A program made the translations under genes and the position numbers. From Gemmatimonadota bacterium (GTDB lineage Bacteria; Gemmatimonadota; Gemmatimonadetes; Gemmatimonadales; GWC2-71-9), in contig QHUK01000047.1 in the NCBI GenBank assembly GCA_003222085.1, positions 1 to 35,845 of the forward strand: a stretch of DNA of 35,845 nucleotides, given 5' to 3'. Below the pieces are notes generated by a model. The model made no database searches. It was given only the letters and a program-made list of their open reading frames with translations, and was not told where the DNA came from. This document shows, in pieces, positions 23,342 to 30,265 of the stretch (position 1 is the first letter of the stretch; the number at the start of each line of letters is the position of its first letter).

Positions 23342-23787
23342 CCCGCCCGAAGCGTCAGGCACACCGAGTTGCCCTTTTCGTTGAACGCGACCTGGTCCAC
23401 GAGATGCCGCAGCACAAACAGCCCACGACCGTCCTCGCACTCGAGGCGGTCCGGGCGCGTCGGGTCGGGGACGTCCGCGGGATTGAAACCGTTCCCCTCG
23501 TCGGTCACGTGCAGTCGAACGGCGTCGCGTCCGACTTCGACGCGGATCTGGACAAGGCGGTCGGGGTCGTGGCGGTTACCGTACGCGATCGCGTTGGCGA
23601 GGGCCTCCGCGAGCGCCGTGCGGAAGTTGAATTGGATGCGCCGGGCCGACAGGGGACCGCCCGGCAGCTCGACTGCGATCAGCTCCACCGCCGGGCCGAC
23701 ATATTCGAGTGCGCTCGGCACCGCGAGCGACAACTCCGTCTCCCCTCCCGCCGGCCGGCGGACCTGGAGGCGCAGCGCGGTGGTCAC
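23338..23787 (-). CDS. RsbW-like anti-sigma/serine kinase ATPase
   Basis: The 149-residue protein has the GHKL/HATPase layout: N box EALANAIAYGN (E61, N65), G1 box DEGNGF (96-101) and G2 box GRGLFVLRHLVD (120-131). Such proteins phosphorylate an STAS antagonist and bind a sigma factor or other target. I use GTG 23787, two bases after the STAS stop; the longer frame upstream is out of family. It is followed by the phosphatase with an ATGA overlap. No sigma factor gene is next to it, so its target is unknown. Confidence 0.88.
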   Translation of the reverse strand: MTTALRLQVRRPAGGETELSLAVPSALEYVGPAVELIAVELPGGPLSARRIQFNFRTALAEALANAIAYGNRHDPDRLVQIRVEVGRDAVRLHVTDEGNGFNPADVPDPTRPDRLECEDGRGLFVLRHLVDQVAFNEKGNSVCLTLRAG

Positions 23788-23789
23788 GG

Positions 23790-24125
23790 CTAGAAAGCGG
23801 TGAGCGCCTCCTCGGGCGTTCGCGTGATCGCGAAGAGCGTGTCCAGCTTGGTCAGCTCGAACAGCGTTTGCAGGTCTTCGTTCAAGCCACAGAGCCGCAA
23901 GTCGCCGCCCTGCTCGCGGATCTTCTTCGAAAGGGACACCAGCACGCCGAGACCGGACGAGTCGATATACCCGGTCTTCGTGAAGTCGATCACGAACTTC
24001 TTGCCGCCGCCGTCGACGGCGTCGAGCACTTTCTGCTTGAGCTCCTGACGGTTGCCCACGATCAGCTGCCCGTCCACGCCGACCACCACCACGCCGTGTT
24101 TGTCCTTCTTGACACTGAAGCTCAT
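23790..24125 (-). CDS. STAS-domain anti-sigma-factor antagonist (RsbV-like)
   Basis: The 111-residue STAS protein has the typical strand-helix order and the phosphorylation site IDSSGLGVL (S56/S57). It would be phosphorylated by the neighbouring RsbW-like kinase and dephosphorylated by the RsbU-like phosphatase, completing a partner-switching module in the order V-W-U. ATG 24125 overlaps the pta stop as ATGA. Roles are from family and context. Confidence 0.93.
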   Translation of the reverse strand: MSFSVKKDKHGVVVVGVDGQLIVGNRQELKQKVLDAVDGGGKKFVIDFTKTGYIDSSGLGVLVSLSKKIREQGGDLRLCGLNEDLQTLFELTKLDTLFAITRTPEEALTAF

Positions 24126-25039
24126 GACCGCTCCCCCGCTTGAAGGACGGCAACCGCCGCCGTGTCCACAATATCATCGGGCGTCGCGCCCCGCGACAAG
24201 TCGGCAATCGGTCGCGCCAGTCCCTGGAGGATCGGACCGATCGCCTCCCACCCACCAAGGCGTTGCACCAGTTTGTATCCGATGTTGCCACTGTCAAGAT
24301 CGGGAAACACGAGCACGTTGGCGCGTCCCGCGACGCGCGACGCCGGCGCCTTCCGCGTTGCCACCGCCGGCGCGAGGGCTGCATCGGTCTGCAGCTCGCC
24401 GTCGAACGCGAAATCGGGCCGCCGCGCGGCCAGCCGCTCCAGGCCCAGTCGCACGCGCTCCACCCGGGGACCGCTCGCGCTCCCCTTCGTGCTGTAGGAA
24501 AGGAGCGCGACGACCGGCTCGTCCCTCACGATCAGCCGCCGATCGCGCGCCGCCGCGATGGCCGCATCAGCGAGCTGGTCGGGGCTTGGCTCCGGCACGA
24601 CCGCGCAGTCGGTGAACGTGAGCACCGCGCCGTCCCGTACCATGTAGAACGCGCCGCTCACGGTCGTCACCCCGGGCGCGGTGCCCACGGTCCACAGCGC
24701 CGCGCGGATGGTGTCGCCGCTCGGGAACGTGGCTCCACCCACCATGACGTCGGCGCGCCCGAGCGCAACCAGCGCCGCTCCGAACGTGAGGGGATGCGAC
24801 AGGGCTTCCGAGGCCGCCGCCTCGGTCGCGAATCGGGCCGGGTGGCGCGTACGGACCAGGCGAATCATTTCGGGGAGCAGGGAACGAGGGGCGGTACCTT
24901 CCAACAGCTGCACCTTCCCGAGCCCCAGGCTCTCGATCCGGTTCGCGGCTTCGCACACGCGCGCGTCGGTGCCTTCGGGGAGCACGATCCGGCGGCCGGC
25001 GCGGCGGGCCCGTTCGTACACCGCGTCGCGGAACGTCAC
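24122..25039 (-). CDS. pta: phosphate acetyltransferase
   Basis: Pta exchanges acetyl-CoA and acetyl phosphate. The single-domain protein (305 residues) matches the PTA_PTB family throughout: IVLPEGTDARV near the N-terminus, GGATFPSGDTIRAAL, VALLSYSTKGSASGP and the C-terminal DLDSGNIGYKLVQRLGG, then GPILQGLARPIADLSRG. No acetate kinase gene is in view. GTG 25039 overlaps coaD as GTGA, so CoA synthesis and acetyl-CoA use are co-transcribed. A phosphate butyryltransferase is less likely given the C-terminal pattern. Confidence 0.9.
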   Translation of the reverse strand: MTFRDAVYERARRAGRRIVLPEGTDARVCEAANRIESLGLGKVQLLEGTAPRSLLPEMIRLVRTRHPARFATEAAASEALSHPLTFGAALVALGRADVMVGGATFPSGDTIRAALWTVGTAPGVTTVSGAFYMVRDGAVLTFTDCAVVPEPSPDQLADAAIAAARDRRLIVRDEPVVALLSYSTKGSASGPRVERVRLGLERLAARRPDFAFDGELQTDAALAPAVATRKAPASRVAGRANVLVFPDLDSGNIGYKLVQRLGGWEAIGPILQGLARPIADLSRGATPDDIVDTAAVAVLQAGERS

Positions 25040-25515
25040 TTGCCGAATTTCGTTTGAAGCGCCTTCCGGACCGCGGGATGCACGAGCCGCGACACGTCGC
25101 CGCCGAAGCGCGCGACTTCACGCACCAGGCTCGAGCTCAGGTAGGTGAGGTCGAACGCCGGCACGAGAAACACCGTCTCGACGCCAGGAGCGAGGTTCCG
25201 GTTCATGAGCGCCATTTGAAACTCGTACTCGAAGTCGCTCACCGCCCGCAGGCCCCGGACGATGAGCGTCGCGCCCGCCGCGCGGGCGAAGTCGGCGAGC
25301 AGGCCGTCGAACGAGCGGATCTCGATACCCGGGTCCTCCACCGCCTGCCGGATGAGGGCCACCCGCTCGTCGAGCGTGAACAGGGGCTGTTTGCCGACGT
25401 TCACGGCCACCGCCACGATCACGCGGTCGCTGAAGGCGCGCGCCCGGCGGATGAGATCCTCGTGGCCGCGCGTGATCGGATCGAAAGAGCCGGGATAGAT
25501 CGCGACGCGGGTCAC
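25036..25515 (-). CDS. coaD: pantetheine-phosphate adenylyltransferase
   Basis: CoaD adds AMP to 4'-phosphopantetheine to give dephospho-CoA. The 159 residues contain the nucleotidyltransferase motif GSFDPITRGH (9-18), RGLRAVSDFEYE and the second signature YLSSSLVREVA. Length is standard. GTG 25515 overlaps the rsmD stop as GTGA; the rsmD-coaD pair is widespread in bacteria. Confidence 0.97.
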   Translation of the reverse strand: MTRVAIYPGSFDPITRGHEDLIRRARAFSDRVIVAVAVNVGKQPLFTLDERVALIRQAVEDPGIEIRSFDGLLADFARAAGATLIVRGLRAVSDFEYEFQMALMNRNLAPGVETVFLVPAFDLTYLSSSLVREVARFGGDVSRLVHPAVRKALQTKFGK

Positions 25516-26030
25516 GGCGCGTAGATGAAGGTCACGGCGGTGTCCCCGTAGCGCCGTGTGTCGTCACCCGGAATCGGCTGGTCGGCCGGGTGCTCGATCG
25601 AGACGATGCGCGCAAACGGGTTCACCCGGAACATCGCGACGAGGCGCGCGGCATGCCCGCTCGCGTACGGCGGGTCGGCGAAGGCGACGTCGTACTGGCC
25701 GGGGTGCAGCTGTTCCGCGAACCGGACGGCGTCCACCCGATGCACGGCGGTGCGGTCCTCGACCTTGAGCGTGGTGATGTTGGCCTTGAGGGTGGCCAGC
25801 GCGGATCGGTGGGTCTCCACGAAGTCGGCGGACAGGGCCCCGCGGGACAGCGCCTCGAGCCCGAGCGCTCCCGAGCCCGCGAACAGGTCCAGGACGCGGG
25901 CGCCGCGCACCGGGCGTTGCAGGATCGAAAACCACGCTTCGCGCACGCGGTCGCCGGTGGGGCGAACCGCATCCCCGGCGGGCGTCTTCAGGCGGCGACC
26001 CTTGAACTCGCCGGCGATTATCCGGACCAT
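25512..26030 (-). CDS. rsmD: 16S rRNA (guanine966-N2)-methyltransferase RsmD
   Basis: The 172-residue enzyme has the N-terminal RIIAGEFKGRRL, the RPTGDRVREAWFSIL block, SAM motif I VLDLFAGSGALGLEAL and the catalytic DPPY (119-122). ATG 26030 has GAGGG immediately upstream. The frame is open further, but that part is translated heptamer repeat. A CGGATTG-family inverted repeat fills the gap to recJ. Confidence 0.95.
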   Translation of the reverse strand: MVRIIAGEFKGRRLKTPAGDAVRPTGDRVREAWFSILQRPVRGARVLDLFAGSGALGLEALSRGALSADFVETHRSALATLKANITTLKVEDRTAVHRVDAVRFAEQLHPGQYDVAFADPPYASGHAARLVAMFRVNPFARIVSIEHPADQPIPGDDTRRYGDTAVTFIYAP

Positions 26031-26042
26031 CCCTCGCCCCCC

Positions 26043-26129
26043 GATTGCGGATTGCGGATTTCGGATTGCGGATTGGGCGCACGACCTTCCATGTCCAATC
26101 CGCAATCCACAATCCGCACCCCGCAATTG
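26043..26129. repeat. heptamer inverted repeat, CGGATTG family, between recJ and rsmD
   Basis: Left arm 26043-26075 has units GATTGCG, GATTGCG, GATTTCG, GATTGCG, GATTG. Right arm 26096-26129 is the complement with scattered substitutions. The inner 12 bases (GATTGCGGATTG and its complement) pair perfectly around a 20-nt loop. It starts a few bases after the recJ stop and ends just before the rsmD ribosome-binding site. Confidence 0.92.
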
Positions 26130-26131
26130 TC

Positions 26132-27838
26132 TCACTCGCTGGGCGCCATCGCCGCCACCCGTGCCTGCAGCGTCTCGCGTCCCTGCCATTCGTCGCGCTC
26201 TAGACGGAACGCCACATCCAGCCGATCGGCGAGCCAGTGGTCGGGCACGGCATCGGCCACCTGGAACGCGATCGCGGGGAGCGCGCCCGACTCGTCGTCG
26301 AGGGTGAAGCGCAGGTGATTGGTTCCCACGCGGCGGGCGCCCACCGCGCGCGCGTGCCGCACGCCGAACACCGGCGCCGGGTTCCCCGGACCGCACGGCT
26401 CCAGGTAGCGGATCAGCTTCTCCAGCTCCTCGCTGACGAGCCCCAGGGGCAGCTCCAAGTCCACCCGTTGAGCGGGGACCAGGTCGTCGGGGTCCAGAAG
26501 GTCGCGTGCCACCGCGAGAAACGCAACACGGAAGGCGTCGTAATGCTCTCGCCGGATGGTGAGGCCCGCCGCCATCGTATGCCCACCGTATTTCTCCAGG
26601 TGATGCCCAACGCGCTGCAGGGCGGCGTGCAGGTCGAACCCCGCCACGCTCCGGCCGGAGCCACGTCCCACATCGCTCCCCTCGTCCCACCCGATCAAGA
26701 AGGTCGGCCGCCCGTACCGCTCGACGAGCCGGGATGCCACGATCCCGATGACGCCCGGGTGCCAGGCGTCGGCGGCGAGGACCAACGCATGGTCCTCGGG
26801 TCGCAGGACTCGTTCGGCCAGCTCGACGGCCTCGTCGAGGATGCGCTGATCGAGCTCCTGACGGCGCGCATTCAGGGTCTCGAGCTCGCGTGCGATGGCG
26901 GCCGCCACGTCGGGATCGTCCGAAAGCAGCAGCCGCAGCCCGTCCATCGCGTCGCCGATCCGTCCCGCCGCGTTGAGGCGAGGCGCCAGGATGAAGCCGA
27001 CGTGTCCCGCCTTGATCGGTTTGCCCCCGAGTCCCGCGGTGTCCACCAGCGCCCGCACGCCCGTCCAGTGCGAGGCCGCCAGCAGCTTGAGGCCGTGCCG
27101 TACCAGGATGCGGTTTTCACCGGTGAGGGGCACCACGTCGGCGACCGTGGCCAGCGCCACCAGGTCGAGGAAATGGAGCGGGAGGTGGGGTGACACGCCG
27201 AGCGCCGGCACCAGCGCTTGCGCCAGCTTGAAGGCAACGCCGGTGCCGCAGAGATCCTTGTCCACGGACGGGCAGTCGGCGCGCCGCGGGTCGAGCACGG
27301 CCGACGCCGGGGGCAGCGCGTCGCCGGGAAGATGGTGGTCGGTGACGATGACCTCGATGCCGGCCGCGCGAGCGGCGCGGACCGCGTCGATCGCGGTGAT
27401 ACCGCAGTCGCAGGTGATGATCAGGCCGGCGCCCACCCGCTGGGCCTCCTTCAGTCCCGCGGGCCCGAAGTCGTACCCGTCCCGCAGGCGGTGCGGAACG
27501 AACGCGTGGGCGCGCCCGCCCACGCTCGAGAGCACCCGGGTGAGCAGCGCGGACGCGCACTGGCCATCGACGTCGTAATCGCCGTGCACCAGGATCGGCA
27601 CGCTCCCCCGGACGGCCGCGGCGATCAGGTCGACGGCCCGCGGCATGTCGGCCCACGCGCCGGGGTCGGACAGGCGCTCCAGGTCGGGCCGGAGGAACGC
27701 CTTGGCGTGCTCGGGCGCGCCCAGGCCGCGCTGGACGAGGATGGCGGCGAGCGGTTCGGGGATGTGGAGGTCTGAGGCCAGGGCCGCGGTGAGCCCGGGA
27801 TCGGCAGGCGGGGCGACCGACCAGCGGGCGCTAATCAT
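26132..27838 (-). CDS. recJ: single-stranded-DNA-specific exonuclease RecJ
   Basis: RecJ degrades single-stranded DNA 5'-3' in recombination and mismatch repair. The 568 residues contain the DHH phosphoesterase motifs HGDYDVDG (85-92), TCDCGIT (143-148) and TDHHLPGD (166-173), the DHHA1 motif YGGHTMAAGL, and a C-terminal OB-like part. ATG 27838 overlaps the upstream stop as ATGA and gives a normal N-terminus (ISARWSVAPP). Far upstream extension is not family sequence. Confidence 0.95.
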   Translation of the reverse strand: MISARWSVAPPADPGLTAALASDLHIPEPLAAILVQRGLGAPEHAKAFLRPDLERLSDPGAWADMPRAVDLIAAAVRGSVPILVHGDYDVDGQCASALLTRVLSSVGGRAHAFVPHRLRDGYDFGPAGLKEAQRVGAGLIITCDCGITAIDAVRAARAAGIEVIVTDHHLPGDALPPASAVLDPRRADCPSVDKDLCGTGVAFKLAQALVPALGVSPHLPLHFLDLVALATVADVVPLTGENRILVRHGLKLLAASHWTGVRALVDTAGLGGKPIKAGHVGFILAPRLNAAGRIGDAMDGLRLLLSDDPDVAAAIARELETLNARRQELDQRILDEAVELAERVLRPEDHALVLAADAWHPGVIGIVASRLVERYGRPTFLIGWDEGSDVGRGSGRSVAGFDLHAALQRVGHHLEKYGGHTMAAGLTIRREHYDAFRVAFLAVARDLLDPDDLVPAQRVDLELPLGLVSEELEKLIRYLEPCGPGNPAPVFGVRHARAVGARRVGTNHLRFTLDDESGALPAIAFQVADAVPDHWLADRLDVAFRLERDEWQGRETLQARVAAMAPSE

Positions 27839-28539
27839 TCGCCGGCGTACAGCAAGACGCCGCAGGCCTCGCAGCCTTCGATCGAGGCGCCCCGCTGAAT
27901 CAGGGCCCGCCGCTGGGTGGGGACGGCCGTGAAGCAGTGACCGCAGGCGTCGCCATGCAGGGGGTACAGGGCCAGCGGCGCTTTGCCACGGCGGATGCGC
28001 TCGTAGCGTGCCAACAGCGAGGCGCCCACGTTCGCCGTCGCGCGCTCGCGCTCCGCGAACGCATGCTCTCGCTGGGCCACAATCGTTTCCCGCTTCCCTG
28101 CCAATGCCTCGCGCTGCGGCGCCTGCCGCGCCCGCACCTCGGCGAGGCCCTTCTCGGCCTCCGCGGCCTTCCGCTCCGCTTCCGCCACGGCATCGCCCGA
28201 GCGCATGAACTCCGCCTCCTCTTTGGCGAGCACCGAGCGCGCCAGGTCCAGCTCGGCCATGAGCGTCGACGCCTCCTTGGCACCGCGCACCCACTCGAGA
28301 CGCTGGCGGCGCTGCTCCTGCATCGTGCGATAGTTGGCGATCTTGCCCTCCAGCGCGTCCCGACGGTCGATGGCCGCCTGGATCGCCGCCTGCGCCGTGG
28401 CGAGCGCGCTCTCCGCCGTCGCCTGTGCCGCGTCCAGCGTCGCGAGCTCGGGGGCGAGCGCCGCGAGCGCTTCGTCCGTCGCGGTCACCGCCTGATCTTT
28501 CTCCTGCAGGATCAACAACGCCTCAAGGTCCGGGTGCAC
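27835..28539 (-). CDS. coiled-coil protein with C-terminal C4 zinc ribbon
   Basis: The 234 residues form a long Ala/Glu-rich antiparallel coiled coil (about 10-180) and a C-terminal zinc ribbon with two CxxC pairs (CGHC and CEAC). This matches the conserved bacterial zinc-ribbon/coiled-coil family (formerly DUF164), of uncertain function, possibly nucleic-acid related. GTG 28539 has GGAGGAGAG just upstream and overlaps the dnaG end by 17 bp. It is coupled to recJ by ATGA. Confidence 0.85.
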   Translation of the reverse strand: MHPDLEALLILQEKDQAVTATDEALAALAPELATLDAAQATAESALATAQAAIQAAIDRRDALEGKIANYRTMQEQRRQRLEWVRGAKEASTLMAELDLARSVLAKEEAEFMRSGDAVAEAERKAAEAEKGLAEVRARQAPQREALAGKRETIVAQREHAFAERERATANVGASLLARYERIRRGKAPLALYPLHGDACGHCFTAVPTQRRALIQRGASIEGCEACGVLLYAGE

Positions 28540-30265
28540 CTCTCCTCCTCTTCGCGATCTTGTAGCGCGGGTAACGCTTGCGGAGCTCGTCGAACACGCG
28601 GCGCTTCTCCGCAATCAGGGATACCTGTCGCTCGGGGCTTTCGAACGGCAGCTGGTCGTCGAGCTGCTCCAGGTGCCGCTCGAGCCGCCGGGCTTCCATC
28701 CAGCTCACCGCCAGCTCGTACATTTCGTTCGGATCACGCCCGCCGAGCCCCTCCGCCTTGAGCAGCTCGTAGGCCCGCGCGGAGGTGTCGTCGAGCGCCA
28801 GGACCGCGTCGTCGGCGACGCTCTCGAACACGGCGCGGTACGGCGCGAACTCGACTTCCTCGGGGTCGACGGCGTCGGTCACGCGACTCTTCCAGGGTTC
28901 GCCCTCGAGCATCAGGAGCAGGAGGGCTTTCTCGGCGCTGGCGGGCAGGACGGGGGAGGACGGGGGAGGACGGTGGAGGACGGTGGAGGGGCCACGCGCC
29001 CCGACTTCGCGCTCGAGAACGTCCTTCCGCACCCCGGCCGCCTCCGCTGCCCGGGAGATGTAGAGCTCCCGGGTAATGGGATCTTTCGCCGCCCGAATCG
29101 TCGGCAGGAGGCGATCGAGGGCTCGGCGCCGACCCGGTAGGGTACCGAAGAATCCTTTGCGGTCGAGGATCTGGATCTTCCGCTCCAGCACGTCGACCGC
29201 GTCCTCGAGGATCTGCTCGAGCGCCGCAGCTCCCCCCTTCTGCACGAGCGTGTCGGGGTCCTCGCCGCCGGGGAGCGTGGCCACGCTGACGCGCAACCCT
29301 TCGCGCAGCAGCTCGTCGCCCGCCCGGAAGGTGGCGCGCAGGCCGGCCTCGTCGGAGTCGTACAAGAGGATCACCTGCGGCGCGTGGCGTTTCACCAGCT
29401 GGGCCTGGTCCGGCGTGAGCCCGGTCCCGAGCGGCGCCCCCACCTCCTCGATACCGGCGAGCGACAGACGAAGCACGTCGAAATACCCCTCGACCAGGAT
29501 GGCGCGCTCCGCCTTGCGCATCGCGTGCTTCGCGACGTGCAGGTTGTAGAGCAGTTGCCCTTTGTGGAAGATCGGGGTGTCCGGGGAGTTGAGATACTTG
29601 GGCTCTCCTTCGCCGAGAATGCGACCGCCGAACCCGACCACGCGGCCCCGCAGGTCGTGAATTGGGAAGAGCAAACGACCGCGGGACCGGGGCGCGAGCG
29701 TGCCGTCCTCGCGTTTAGCCAACAGACCCGCCTCGAGGAGCACTTCGTCACGCACGCCCAAGACTTTCATCGCCTCGAGGAACGCCTTCCCCTTCGGGGC
29801 GTACCCGAGGCCCAGCGGCAGCACGGTGTCGAGATCGAGGCGGCGGGTCTTCAGGTAATCGCGAGCGATTTGGGCTTCGGGACTGTCGCGCAACTGGTGG
29901 GCGAACCAATCCGCCGCCGCGGCGACGGCGCTATAGAGCGGCTCACGCGGATCGGGACCGGTGGGGCCGCGCTCGGGGATCGCGATTCCCACGCGGCGCG
30001 CCACCTCGCGGACCGCGCTGGGATAGTCCATGCCGAGCTTCTTCATCAAGAACGTGAAGACGTCACCGCCGGCGTGACACACGAAGCAGTAGAACATCCC
30101 CTTCCGGGGGATGACCGCGAAGTTGCGATGCGCCCCACCGTGAAACGGACACGCCGCCCGGTAATCGGATCCGGTGCGTTTCAACTCGACGTGCTCGCCG
30201 ATGATCCCGACCAGGTCGGCCGCTTCGCGGACCTGCTCGATCACGTCGTCGGGAATCAGGCTCAC
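28523..30265 (-). CDS. dnaG: DNA primase
   Basis: The primase makes RNA primers at the replication fork. The 580 residues have the CHC2 zinc finger (CPFH 39-42, CFVC 60-63), the catalytic core (YLNSPDTPIFHKGQ), the TOPRIM motifs LVEGYFDVL and LLYDSDEAGLRA, and a C-terminal helicase-interacting domain. Between core and C-terminal domain a decamer repeat encodes a Pro-rich linker (about residues 424-440, STVLHRPPPSSPVLP). GTG 30265 overlaps the mutS2 stop as GTGA. No rpoD follows; a zinc-ribbon gene does. Confidence 0.97.
   Translation of the reverse strand: MSLIPDDVIEQVREAADLVGIIGEHVELKRTGSDYRAACPFHGGAHRNFAVIPRKGMFYCFVCHAGGDVFTFLMKKLGMDYPSAVREVARRVGIAIPERGPTGPDPREPLYSAVAAAADWFAHQLRDSPEAQIARDYLKTRRLDLDTVLPLGLGYAPKGKAFLEAMKVLGVRDEVLLEAGLLAKREDGTLAPRSRGRLLFPIHDLRGRVVGFGGRILGEGEPKYLNSPDTPIFHKGQLLYNLHVAKHAMRKAERAILVEGYFDVLRLSLAGIEEVGAPLGTGLTPDQAQLVKRHAPQVILLYDSDEAGLRATFRAGDELLREGLRVSVATLPGGEDPDTLVQKGGAAALEQILEDAVDVLERKIQILDRKGFFGTLPGRRRALDRLLPTIRAAKDPITRELYISRAAEAAGVRKDVLEREVGARGPSTVLHRPPPSSPVLPASAEKALLLLMLEGEPWKSRVTDAVDPEEVEFAPYRAVFESVADDAVLALDDTSARAYELLKAEGLGGRDPNEMYELAVSWMEARRLERHLEQLDDQLPFESPERQVSLIAEKRRVFDELRKRYPRYKIAKRRRGAPGP
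28951..28990 (+). repeat. decamer repeat x4 inside dnaG
   Basis: Exactly four ten-base units on the plus strand: ACGGGGGAGG twice, then ACGGTGGAGG twice. It is in frame in dnaG and encodes the linker before the helicase-binding domain. It is the most regular copy of the decamer family. Confidence 0.9.

Noticed and set aside
21782..24125. Complete sigma-B-type operon
   Set aside because: STAS, kinase and phosphatase genes are present, but no sigma factor gene is adjacent, so the output of the module is unknown.
7111..26129. CRISPR array
   Set aside because: The repeats have seven-base units without spacers and occur as isolated inverted pairs; no cas genes are present.
7111..26129. Heptamer hairpins as ordinary intrinsic terminators
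   Set aside because: They lack T tracts and lie between genes that seem to be co-transcribed.
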